Assembly (NCBI RefSeq): GCF_051020955.1
Contig: NC_135013.1
Coordinates: 31,286,802 to 31,350,801, forward strand
DNA: 64,000 nucleotides
Reading direction: 5' to 3'
Source of the DNA: Megalopta genalis
Taxonomy: Eukaryota > Arthropoda > Insecta > Hymenoptera > Halictidae
Shown: positions 12,038 to 22,559 of the stretch, in pieces
Layout: the number at the start of each line of letters is the position of its first letter
How positions within the stretch are numbered: position 1 is the first letter of the stretch
Translations under genes and position numbers: made by a program
The notes under the pieces: model-generated
Databases searched by the model: none
Told to the model about the DNA's origin: nothing
What the model saw: the letters and a program-made list of their open reading frames with translations, nothing else

Positions 12038-13107
12038 CAAAAGCAACGTTACGACATTAACCATGAGCTTATTATCATACAGAGACATCGATACAAAATT
12101 ATAACACGTGTTATTTATTATTCCCTAATATAGTCCCGACGTCGGAGGTTAATTTACAACATAATCACCGGTGCCGGCCTAATCCTATTGTATGCGAGAA
12201 CAACTGAAATCCCAAAATAAATTAGCGTTAAAGTAACAAATGTGAATCGTGAGAGTGGCTTGCGCTTTGACTCCGTCTCAGCCATAAATCTTAGAAACCT
12301 ACTTGCAGTGTCATTAGCTGTAACAATCGACTTAAGAGCAATGAGTTGTAAATCGAATCAATGAGTTGCAAATTAAACCAATGAGTTTTCGAGAGGCTGC
12401 AACCGAGTCGCGCGCGAAGTCCGCGCAGCTTCCGAAACGAAGAGGGTGGAGGAGGGGGAAAGGGGTGCAGACTTTCGACCGAAACGGATTAAATGCCGAA
12501 TGATCCCGGGTTTCGTGGGCAAGCCGAAGGCGACCCAGAACGCCCTAAATCTACGCTTCTCTGTGAAATTGTTTCCCGGAATCGCGGACCCGCCGCTGGG
12601 AACCGGGTAGCTCTCTCGGGGCCGGACGGACCGGCGATCGTCGGCTCGGTAATTTCCGCGCAAACTGTTGGCGGTTCTTTTAAACATGTCGGCGGGGAAG
12701 GTAACGGGCCGCAGTAAAATATAATGCATGCCGGGAACGTTCAAGGTAACGCGCAATAACTTACGACGGTTATGGCCCTTAACTCTGCGCCGCCGCGCCA
12801 CGTGGAAACGTTCGGATTAATGAGATTTGGCTGAAAGCAAGAGTTCCCCGAGCCCGACCACCAGGACCCTGGGATTAACGGGCTAGACAACGGTGCCTCC
12901 CGACCTTTCCCACTCGGGCCCGCGGACCCTGGCTCGACTTTCTTTCGCCGACAAACGTTTCTCGTCGAACGACCAAGTTCGAGCGAACTCCGTGGCTGCC
13001 ACATCTTCGGGAATTTTTCATAAAAACGAGGTGGTGGAAGAACCGGTTACTCTCACGTGACCAATCACGCTGCGGCTTTCGTCTCATTTCTTGCATAATT
13101 AACTTTA
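12038..13107. other. Non-coding unique sequence
   Basis: AT-rich to 12370, then CpG-rich. Frames on both strands (12373-13150) have no domain. No gene supported. Confidence 0.4.
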
Positions 13108-13196
13108 TATTTATCGAATAAGACGTATCGTTTCGGTACGAAATAAACAAAATGAAAGAGCAAGAAACGTTTAATACGTCTTATTCGATGAATACG
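13108..13196. repeat. Short fold-back repeat with TTATCGAATAAGACGTAT arms
   Basis: TATTTATCGAATAAGACGTA at 13108 and its inverse ATACGTCTTATTCGATGAAT at about 13173 form about 20-bp arms around a 45-bp loop. The same TATTTATCGAATAAGAC occurs at 8618 beside another element, so it is a small dispersed repeat. Confidence 0.7.
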
Positions 13197-13280
13197 ACGA
13201 TAATTGTGTACGAAAACGAGCCAAAGGCGCAGTAATTGGTCACCCGGTAGAAACCGGCTGGCTCTCCGATACCCTATACT

Positions 13281-13588
13281 CTGAGAAGTTTATGCTGTTT
13301 CTTAGTCAGACCACGCCTGGAGTATTGTTCTGAAATATATGGTCTCTATACTACAATATGACCTCACGCTACGAACTAGAATGCGTGCAACACCAATTTC
13401 TGGGATTAGCTTCGCGTAAACTTAACTGTCCTACACAGTCGCTGTTTGAACGCGATTACGCAACGATACAAACTCTCGTCTCGACTTGCCGTCTTTTGGG
13501 CATCGCGAGATTGTGTATGAATTATTGTTTCGCGTTTCAAGCAACGATGACGAAGCTAAATAACTTCTCCAGTGCAGATATCTTATAC
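13281..13588 (+). pseudogene. Jockey-like non-LTR retrotransposon reverse transcriptase, C-terminal fragment (frameshifted)
   Basis: The frame from 13281 gives CCFLVRPRLEYCSEIYGLY, the well-known block near the end of jockey/CR1-type reverse transcriptases (LVRPRLEYxSxxW). The frame then closes with TGA, and the next frame from 13358 continues with ECVQHQFLGLASRKLNCP, FERDYATIQTL and FSSADILYY, matching the family's downstream region. A one-base frameshift joins them, so this is a dead copy. It stops at a TA where a mariner element is inserted (13589). The 3' remainder of the same retrotransposon continues after the mariner at 14316. Confidence 0.8.
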
Positions 13589-13590
13589 TA

Positions 13591-14313
13591 TTGGGTTGGC
13601 AACTAAGTAATTGCCGATTAGTTCAATGAAATAAAAAATTCTTTTTTACTTGGAAAAAAGTAATAAAAAAGTAATAAGTACTCTGGAGTTCGCAACGGAA
13701 CAAAAGCTTGCCGAAAGAGCTATACGAGGCATCTATTGGATTGGCAACTAAGTAACTGCCGATTTGTTCAATGAAATAAAAAATTCTTTTTTACTTGGAA
13801 CGAAGTTTAATCTGTAATGTGTTTTCCATTTTGTTCGATGACCTTTTGCCATCTCTCTGACAACTTGAAAATTCCACGCTCGTAGAAAGTCTGATCCTTT
13901 TCGGCCAAAAACTGAGTTCAGTGAGATTTTACAGCGTCATCGTCGTTAAAAGTTTTACCACGAAGGGAGTTGTCCAGGGATCGAAATAAGTGGTGATTAT
14001 ATGGCGCGAGATCAGGACTATATAGTGGGTGTAACATCAATTCCCAACCAATATCCATCAATTTTTGCCGAGTGGACAAAGACGTGTGCGGCCTAGCATT
14101 GTCCTGCTGGAAAATGACATCTTTACGATTGACCAATTCTGGTCGCTTTTCCTTGACCGCTACATTCAATTTGTCCAGTTGCTAACATTCGCGATAATAA
14201 AAAATAACATAATAATAATAATAATTTTATAATATAACATTTACGGATATCATAAAAATGGGAGTGAGAGACATCTATAACTGAAATCGGCAATTACTTA
14301 GTTGCCAACCCAA
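13591..14313 (-). mobile_element. mariner element, internally deleted, with a duplicated end (copy 1)
   Basis: The outer end is TA then TTGGGTTGGCAACTAAGTAA (13591). A second copy of that end, TTGGATTGGCAACTAAGTAA, starts at 13736, and the far end is GTTGCCAACCCAA (14313) followed by TA. Terminal repeats of this form are those of mellifera-subfamily mariners known from honeybee. Only the last third of the transposase remains (13807-14181, minus). The stretch between the two left ends (about 13660-13735) is unrelated to the other copies. Confidence 0.9.
13807..14181 (-). pseudogene. mariner transposase, C-terminal third, inactivated (copy 1)
   Basis: Shows the second catalytic-aspartate block VIFQQDNARPHTS and the third-aspartate block of the DD34D triad, here changed to SPDLAPYNHHLF (the SDYH aspartate became Asn). 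A TGA replaces TTA after DDDAVKSH, truncating the frame, though the following residues to the family C-terminus at 13807 are still readable. The N-terminal DNA-binding domain and first catalytic Asp are deleted, so it is triply inactive. Confidence 0.88.
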
Positions 14314-14315
14314 TA

Positions 14316-14675
14316 TTTCAGCTTGAAAACGTCCTGAGTTGCCGCGTCAGACTTTATTATTTGTTCACACAAGAGTTCCATGAAACTGTGGTGAATTCAA
14401 TTGTTCGAATAGAATTTTAATTACTGAAAATTGCGCGGATTACTGGACTCTTTCGTACACTTTCAGAATTTAAATGTAAGCACTTTGCAGCTGTTGTCCA
14501 TGATGGTTCTGCATTCTGAACTATTAAGCCTATCATGGTTCTGCATATGCTTTGCATAATTTTTGTAGAAAGTACAATTCTTGTGTAATTTTTAATATTT
14601 TTATTAGACCTGTTAGAGACAGCTTGTTTTTAAGAAAAAGCGAAGACAGGCAGCCCAACGCTTCGCTGCATTCGA
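14316..14675 (+). mobile_element. Non-LTR retrotransposon 3' tail downstream of mariner copy 1
   Basis: After the mariner and its TA duplication, a frame reading FQLENVLSCRVRLYYLF and VVNSIVRIEF followed by a stop resembles the last 40 residues of jockey-type ORF2 proteins. A 3'UTR-like AT-rich segment follows. Together with 13281-13588 it shows that the mariner landed inside a retrotransposon. The same tail recurs at 35835-36196 (inverted) and 62332-62629 beside other mariner copies. Confidence 0.7.
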
Positions 14676-14901
14676 TTAACCCTTTGCACTCGAAGCTATT
14701 TTAACCGTAAATCTGAAATAATCTTTCCGACTTATAGTATTTTCATTCAAATGAAATTGCGTCTTGCGACTCGCACAACAGTTACACTTTCAAATTGATT
14801 TCTTAAATCTAAGCTTTGTTAACCTAGCAATTATCTTAGAACGTGATATAACAAATTTTAGTGGTGCCTCCGAGTCGCTACTCGAGTGCAAAGGGGGTTA
14901 A
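14676..14901 (-). mobile_element. piggyBac-like miniature element, CCCTTTGCACTCGAG family, complete (copy A3)
   Basis: TTAA at 14676-14679 and 14898-14901 bound a 226-bp unit with ends CCCTTTGCACTCGAAGC and CTACTCGAGTGCAAAGGG (one extra G before the right TTAA). It lies directly against the retrotransposon tail. Its first 75 bp recur at 35757-35834 in the composite mariner block. Confidence 0.85.
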
Positions 14902-15251
14902 TTTATGGTAGGGTCAAGGGCTCGCGTAGCCTCTCAAGGCTGTAGTTCACGTCGACGGTCAAACATCCAGATGATGTCTGGCAACTCGAAGTTGCGCAGG
15001 CATGAAACTCGACAGAGCGCATTCGTTGACACATGTTTGGAAAGTCAAGAATCTGTCAGTATGGCAGGCGAATCGTCGTCGTACCGCTATCTTGAAGAAC
15101 AAAGATAGTTTTCACGAAGCATCTGGCCACGGAGTGGGGAAGAGGCGAGGGTGCTTTCCTGGTAAACAGCGGACTGCGAGGACCCTGAAGAGGACTGTGT
15201 TACACCGCCCCGGAACCGCCAATGAAGAAGTTACATTTCTATCCACCCAAC
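14902..15251. other. Non-coding, unrecognised sequence upstream of a tandem array
   Basis: Two overlapping plus-strand frames (14905-15108 and 15002-15259) have no recognisable domain. The sequence may belong to the same repeat that carries the following tandem array, but nothing identifies it. Confidence 0.35.
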
Positions 15252-15953
15252 ATTTCTAACACACTAAATTTAATAACCTGTATATAGTATATAGCATATA
15301 CTATACTATAGCATATATATACCTGTATATAGTAATTTAATAATCTGTACATGTAAATAAATTCTAAACCTTCGGGAATTTCTACCGGGCGAATCTCTGC
15401 GAATCGTGCATTTCTAACACGCTAAATTTAATAACCTGTATATAGTATATAGCATATACTATACTATAGCATATATATACCTGTATATAGTAATTTAATA
15501 ATCTGTACATGTAAATAAATTCTAAACCTTTGGGAATTTCTACCGGGCGAATCTCTGCGAATCGTGCATTTCTAACACGCTAAATTTAATAACCTGTATA
15601 TAGTATATAGCATATACTATACTATAGCATATATACCTGTATATAGTAATTTAATAATCTGTACATGTAAATAAATTCTAAACCTTTGGGAATTTCTACC
15701 GGGCGAATCTCTGCGAATCGTGCATTTCTAACACACTAAATTTAATAACCTGTATATAGTATATAGCATATACTATACTATAGCATATAATAACCTGTAT
15801 ATAGTATATAGCATATACTATACTATAGCATATAATAACCTGTATATAGTATATAGCATATACTATACTATAGCATAGTAATTTAATAACCCCTGCACAT
15901 GTAAATAAATTCTAAACCTTTGGGAATTTCTACCGGGCGAATATCTGCAAGCG
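15252..15953. repeat. About 157-bp tandem repeat, four units plus an internal sub-expansion
   Basis: Units start ATTTCTAACACGCTAAATTT at 15252, 15410, 15568 and 15724 and end with GGGCGAATCTCTGCGAATCG. Each contains an imperfect palindrome AGTATATAGCATATACTATA. In the last unit that palindromic block is repeated three times. Units are almost identical. Confidence 0.92.
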
Positions 15954-17735
15954 AATCGATTCATTCTTGTCAGAGGGGCGTTATATTTACTCTAGAATAT
16001 AGAGAAATTTTTTCAGCCAAATTCGGCGACCGGTTTCTTAGGTGCGCCTCGTTAAAGTGAGCGTTTAATGGGGCCCCGGTTCAGAATGATGCTAAACATA
16101 AGGTGATCTCTGCGATTTTGTTTTCAAAAAGGTACGAGGCGGTTCCTTTTGAAATTTTAATGGCAAGTTATACCATGCTTTTTCGTTGAAAAATCTCTGA
16201 TAGGAAGGGGCCTGATCACTGGAGGCTTGCTCTGAACTTCTACCGAAATATTGAAGCTGTTCGTTCTGGGCTCGCGAAACGACTACAAATATGCGGAATG
16301 AAATTTCTTGAAGAAGAATGAAGTTCGATCGATTAAGAATGAACGAAGAAAGAAGAAAATCCGCAAAGGATATACAACGATGCATCGATCTGCATGAAAA
16401 AATTATATATTGCTAAATATGATTATTTAGACATTTCAACAAATCATTCATATAATTTTGAATAAATATGAAGCAGTGACTCTTTTAAATCTTGTTTATT
16501 GAGCGCCTCACTTTGGGCTACAGAACCAGAAAGAGAGGAAGAGGAAGCGGGAGGGAGAGAGAGGGAGAGAGAGAGAGAGACAGGCGGAGAGAGAGCGATA
16601 GAGAGAGAAATCCGCTTTCTGCAATTAATCGCATCAAGGACGACTTTCCCAGGCCTGAAGAGACGTCGAGGGAAAATTCATCGGATCGAGTCGCCGAAGA
16701 GACACAATGGCCGCGCTTGATCTCCTTAATTGAAATGCTTTAATTAGTGCTCAGCTCCGGGGAGAGATCGAGGGGGCGAACGGAAAGCGAAGAGGATCGG
16801 GAGCCGTGTCGCGAACGGTCGAACCTTCTTTTTTGCAAACGAGGAAAAAGAAAGTTTTTCCCAGGCGCGTCGCGCGACGGGTCCCACAATGGGCCCGGTT
16901 CCCGCGATCATTAGAGTCGAACGCATCATCTTTATCGGCTATTCATCGAACGCGTCGCGATTTCCAACCTGTCCACCATCGTTCCAAATCCGTCGATTCG
17001 CCACAAATTGCGCTTTATTGATTCTCGCTAATTTTTATTCGATATCCTCGCCGGGGCTATCGCTCCGGCCGCCGGTTGCTTATTAATCAGTTTCTTAATC
17101 AGTATGCCATTATGGAAAGCGGCTACGCAATTACTCTCGTGGGCAATTATCTTGGAATACGTTCTGTCGTCGAGCTACTCAACGTAAATTCACAGGGGCC
17201 CCAACAATCTTTCTCCAAACCCTAGAATTTCCTAGATCCCCCCCCCCACATTTTTCTCGTAATTTTTTTTAAAGCTCCTACAACCTTTCCTTAGAGCGCA
17301 GAGGCTCGTGCTACATTCTGGCCCTTGTTCCTGGGTCTACAATTTTTTTCCCAAGCTTGATCAATCTTCTCGGAGCTCCACACTGTTTACCCGGTTTCTT
17401 TGCCGTTTTGCCGAGGTAATTTTTCCGACAGCGATCCGGAAACCGGAGCACCGGGTGCCCCGCCCACCGAAACGCCTTTCGCGCGAATCTCGCCACGGTT
17501 TTCCCGTGGAACGTTCACCGATCGGACGAGGCGATCGGCCTAGGCGCTCTGCATTCTCATCCGACATTTTTCCCGCTTTCTATTCCCTTTTTCGGGGGGC
17601 CCCACTTTCGGATCAGTCGCGATAACCACTCGGGGCCCCTCTTTCGTATGCAAAGACCCGGCCGCGATACTGTTATTGTTTCTAAACGAGCGTCCAGCCG
17701 GGCTGCGTGCCTCGGGAATTTAATCCTTCTTGACC
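15954..17735. other. Non-coding unique sequence
   Basis: Contains a GA-rich tract (about 16525-16610) and CpG-rich sequence. The minus frame at 16092-16385 and frames at 16492-17625 show no domain. No gene supported. Confidence 0.4.
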
Positions 17736-17742
17736 AAAAGAA

Positions 17743-17788
<46 letters not shown>

Positions 17789-17790
17789 TG
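17736..17790. repeat. (GA)n microsatellite
   Basis: GAAAGAGAGAAAGAGAGAGA followed by an uninterrupted GA run of about 20 dinucleotides. Confidence 0.95.
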
Positions 17791-18685
17791 AGGGAGAGAA
17801 AGGCTCTCCCAGGAAGCCGCGGATGAAACGTGACACCATCGAATTTTCGAAGCCGAAGCCCATGGACCGGGGATCAACGGCCAGAAAATCGTTTTTCAGG
17901 GTCACACGCCAATGGATCCAAAAACCGGCGAGAACCACGGGCTTTTCGAATTAGCATTTCAATTTGTCGGCGCAGGTGTTCCGCAGGCGGCAGCCTGCGA
18001 CACCGACGGGACGAGACGAGACGAGACGAGACGACGATCGACGAGTGTTCAACCGGCGAGCACACCTGACATTTTCAATGCATACCCTGACGCGAGCGAT
18101 GCGAGCCACACTTTGCATTTACATAGCTGTCTGCACGCTCTTATCCTATCTTATCTGGCCCTCTGTGCTAACAACGGCTCGGGCCTCTTCCCTATGGCCC
18201 AATGGAACTTGTGAAATGGAACGGAGAACGAAAAAAGTACCCGCTACTCCTACGGCAATTACCATTGTTCGACCACGGCGGCCGAAAAAGAAACGGACCT
18301 GCTGGAGGTGGCGGGTCCGCGAAAGCTTCGGGGGGAAAAAAAGCATCCGGTTCGATCATGTAGCAATCGAACGCATCCACAGTGGGACGACTAGTTTTCA
18401 CCTTTTCACAGAAGCGGACCGAAGCCTGCTGCTTGCTATATTAATTAAACATTGTTGGGAAACAAATGTTGCACCATCTGTCGAGAAGATGCAGAAATAA
18501 GCGAACAGGCAACGTCGCACAGCGGCACTTTCCCCAAAATGTTCGCCACATGTCATAACTTTAGCTAATTTGTATTATGATCTTTTCTGTTTTCCAGGTT
18601 ATTGAATCTAAAAACTTCAAACTGGAAAATCAGACACTACTTTATGGAATATCAAAAATTTTTCAATATTCGATTGTAATTATAC
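17791..18685. other. Non-coding CpG-rich unique sequence
   Basis: Includes a GACGA pentamer run at about 18008-18034. The 178-codon plus frame at 17964-18500 has no recognisable domain, and opposite-strand frames overlap it. Confidence 0.4.
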
Positions 18686-19055
18686 ATACAGGGTGTCCCA
18701 AAAATGTCTCGCAATCCGAAAGTAGGAGATTCCTGAGGTCATTCGAAGCAACTTTTTCCTTAGCGAAAATGCGATCCGCGGCTTCGTTCACGAGTTATTA
18801 ACGAAAAACAGTGACCAATCAGAGGCGAGATCATTTGGCGCGAGACGGCCGAGCCAATGAGCGGAACTGGGCTCCGTGCACTCGTTGGTTGGGCCGCCGC
18901 GCGCCAGCCGAGCTCGCCTCTTATTGGTCAGTGTTTTTCGTTAATAACTCGTAAACGAAGCCTCGGAGAAAATTTTTGCAAAGGAAAAAGTTGCTTCAAA
19001 TGACCTCAGGAACCTCCCATTTCCAGATCGCGAGACATTTTCGGGACACCCCATA
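18686..19055. mobile_element. Whole-element palindrome with GGGTGTCCC-type ends (copy 3)
   Basis: Left arm CATACAGGGTGTCCCAAAAA, right arm ending TTTTCGGGACACCCCATAT. The arms pair along their length with the GAGTTATTAACGAAAAACAG block and CCAAT boxes seen in the other copies. This copy keeps the best-preserved left end of the family. Confidence 0.85.
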
Positions 19056-20469
19056 TAATTGAAATATAGAATTTACTAAGTCGTGAATCTTGTTAGATCA
19101 TTTCTTCCGATGACTATCACAAGTTTTTCTCTATTATGTAGAGCATAGCACTAAACATAATTAAAAAATATTTTGCGTCGATCATGTGCAAAATTCGTCT
19201 ATATAACATACATTGTAATGGTAAAATGTTCGGCGAACGGTTTCTTCGAGGACAAACTATACAGCTTAGCACATTAAAGTTGTTGCCGTCATTTCTATAG
19301 CGATTTTCTGTGAAAAGCGCGCACGCAGAGTACGGAATAACGGACAACTATTCACGGCGAAATTCCTGGCGACCGACGATATTCGCGAACGGTTCTCCGA
19401 AGCGACGAAGACGCGGCGGCGTAAGTAGCTTTCGATTGTAACCCGGCTACCTGTTAATTTATCAGTGGCCCAGCGTGAACGCGCGCGCGCGCGCCTTACC
19501 GGACGGGCTGAAGTTAATCCCGTGATTAAAGGCCGGGAGACGAACGGACCCGGCCGTTCTTACGAAACGACCGCATTAATCATTCCCTGGAACCCGGTTT
19601 TTCCCCTCCTTTTTTTCTCTCCGCCCTTGCGAAATCCTCTCGAAAATGCGGCGCGTTGTAAACACCTGCGATTCGAGCGTGGACGCGCCGCGGAAAAGTG
19701 CATCCGGAGATGTTACGGGATGATGTAAATGTCAACGCGACGCCACCGTCTCGCCACCTACGGACACATTCCTTGAAAATGAGATGGCCTAACCGGCGTG
19801 GCAATCGGATTAAACCGCCGGCGAATCGCTGCGAATCTTCGCGCCGCGAACGGCGACTGGCGGCCGTTCGTTCGCCGAGCACGCAAAGAATACGAAATTC
19901 GTCCGGATTCGGAGACGAATTCCCGTCGACGAATTGCGGTCGATTTCATAAAAAAAAGAAAAACACTGTAACGACGGAATATTCTTTCCACTTCCGCGGG
20001 TACGAGAGTCGAATCGAAACGTCGCGAGCGCGCGAACAGCGCTCGTAATCTGCTTTGATATTCTGGTTTATGCAGTTCGAATGTATTAAACCGCGTTTAT
20101 GCTGCCAGCAAGTAAAACGTTTTTCTCGATCGCGCGTCACGATTCGAAGAACTTTACGATGAGAGTTTCCTTCGTCGGGCCGGCCGCTCTCTAGGGCGAC
20201 TTTTCCCCTAGACCGACCGAACACGTTTCTATTTGCGCGCGCCCGTTACAGCATCAACAGTTACAGCCGTAACGTTTCAGTGGACCGAACAAACGCGGCT
20301 CGTTACGTTCCTCGTTATACGAACGTGCTTTTATTGCGAGCTACGACGAGCACTGTTATCGTTAACTGTACAGGAGGACGTAAAGCGTAACTAGACACAC
20401 GGCGGGCCGCTCGCCGATGAGCATTCGCTAAGGGAACTGGCCAGACGCATCTGACCGAACGAACGAAAA
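19056..20469. other. Non-coding CpG-rich unique sequence
   Basis: Contains a (CG)n run at about 19478-19493. Overlapping frames on both strands (19465-20224) have no domain. No gene supported. Confidence 0.4.
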
Positions 20470-22247
20470 AAACAACCAGATTTCGTCCACGCTGACTCAC
20501 CGGTCTCCCAGGCTCTCTTGGAAACGAAAATAACGCTAAAAAATCGTGGACGACACCCGGTTTACGGGCGCAGGACCCGCTCTCGGATCCGTAACAATCA
20601 ATTATTTTTCGAAGAACTCGCGAGTTCTCCGCTTTTACGGTACATTGTGCTAAATGTAATACTGTCGGCTAAATGTTATTGCTATTAGTTGTCAAACGTG
20701 AATGTCGATCTGTATATCGGCCGCCATATTGGTAACACCTGGCTCGTGCGTTCAACGACCACAGTTGCAAAGAATTCAATTATTCGAAATAAATATCGGT
20801 GGAAGGAAAATAACAACCAGATTTCGTCCACGGTGACTCGCTAGTCTTGCAGGCTCTCTTGGAAACGAGAATAACGCTAAAAAATCGTGGACGACACCCG
20901 TTTACGGGCGCAGGACCCGCTTAGGTCCGTAACAATCAATTATTTTTCGAAGAACTCGCAAGTTCTCCGCTTCTACGGTACATTTTGCTAAATATATTAC
21001 TATCAGCTAAATATTATTACTGTCAAATGTGAATGTCGAACTCATTATTCTACATATCGGCCGCCATATTGGTAACACCTGGCTCGCGCGTTTAACGACT
21101 ACAGTTGCAAAGAATTCAATTATTCGAAATAAATATCGGTGGAAGGAAAAAAGCAACCAGATTTCGTCCACGGTGACTCACTAGTCTCGCAGGTCCACTT
21201 GGAAACGAGAATAACGCTAAAAAATCTTGGACAACCCCCGTTTACGAGCGCAGGACCCGTTCTCAGATCCGTAACAATCAATTATTTTTCGAAGAACTAG
21301 CGAGTTCTCCGCTTCTACAGTACATTTTGCTAAATATATTACTATCAGCTAAATATTATTACTGTCAAATGTGAATGTCGAACTCATTATCCTATATATC
21401 GGCCGCCATATTGGTAACACCTGGCTCGCGCGTTCAACGGTCACAGTTGCAAAGAATTCAATTACTCGAGGTAAATATCAGTGGAAGGAAAAAAACAACC
21501 AGATTTCGTCCATGATAACTCACTGGTCTCGCAGGCTCTCTTGGAAGCGAAAATAATCGCTAAAATATCGCTAATAATATATAAAAAATAATTCGCTAAA
21601 AAATCCTGGACGACACCCGTTTACGGGCGCAGGACTCGCTCAGATCCATAGCAATCAATTATTTTTCGAAGAACTCGCGAGTTCTCCGCTTTTACGGTAC
21701 ATTTTGCTAAATGTAATACTGGCTAAATATTCGGCTAAATATTATTACTATTAGTTGTCAAACGCGAATGTCGATCTCATTATCCTACATATCAGCCGCC
21801 ATATTGATAACACCTGGCTCGCACGTTGAACGGCCACAGTCGCAAAGAATTCAATTACTCGAAGTAAACATCGCTGGAAGGAAAATACAACCAGATTTCG
21901 TCCACGGTGACTCACTAATCTCGCAGGCTCTCTTGGAAACGAAAATAACGCTAGAAAATCCTGGACAACCCCCGTTTACGGGCGCAGGACCCGTTCTCAG
22001 ATCCGTAACAATCAATTATTTTTCGAAGAACTCGCAAGTTCTCCGCTTTTACGGTACATTTTGCTAAATGTAATACTAGCTAAATATTCGGCTAAATATT
22101 CGACTAAATATTACTACTATTAGTTGTCAAACGCGAATGTCGATCTCATTATCCTATATACCAGCCGCCATATTGATAACACCTGGCTCGCACGTTTAGC
22201 GGCCACAGTCGCAAAGAATTCAATTACCCGAAGTAAACATCGGTGTT
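20470..22247. repeat. About 341-bp tandem repeat (satellite-like), five units
   Basis: Units start CAACCAGATTTCGTCCA at 20473, 20814, 21154, 21496 and 21888; the first three spacings are 340-342 bp. Each unit contains ACGACACCCGTTTACGGGCG, CAATTATTTTTCGAAGAACT and CGGCCGCCATATTGGTAACA. The fourth unit has an added AT-rich insert of about 50 bp, and the last ends near 22247. Divergence is several per cent, so the array is older than the 46-bp and 158-bp arrays. The short frames in it are not conserved between units. Confidence 0.92.
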
Positions 22248-22559
22248 TACACGTTCCTCTCTTTGCCAGTATATATTCAGAATCTCGATGTACGATCCAG
22301 TACACATCCAGTAGTCGAATGATAACATTTTCAATATCATAAAATCCTCGAACGCAAAAGGTATTAAAAAGCTAACGTCGCTAATGGACGCCGGCTGTGC
22401 CATAGGCGTTTCATCTCTTGTTACGGATGTTCGACGAAGTAAAACGAAGTCGACTAATTTTCTTAGCCGGAGATTAATGACATCGTAACGGGAGAAAGAT
22501 TTTTAATTGCATAAAAGGTTAAGCGCGCGACGTGGGCAGACTCACCTTAGCGCGCGCTG
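22248..22559. other. Non-coding unique sequence between tandem array and CpG-rich block
   Basis: No feature recognised. Confidence 0.4.

Noticed and set aside
15252..22247. Regular repeats considered as a CRISPR array
   Set aside because: The repeats are contiguous tandem units of 157 and 341 bp without unique spacers, in a eukaryotic context.
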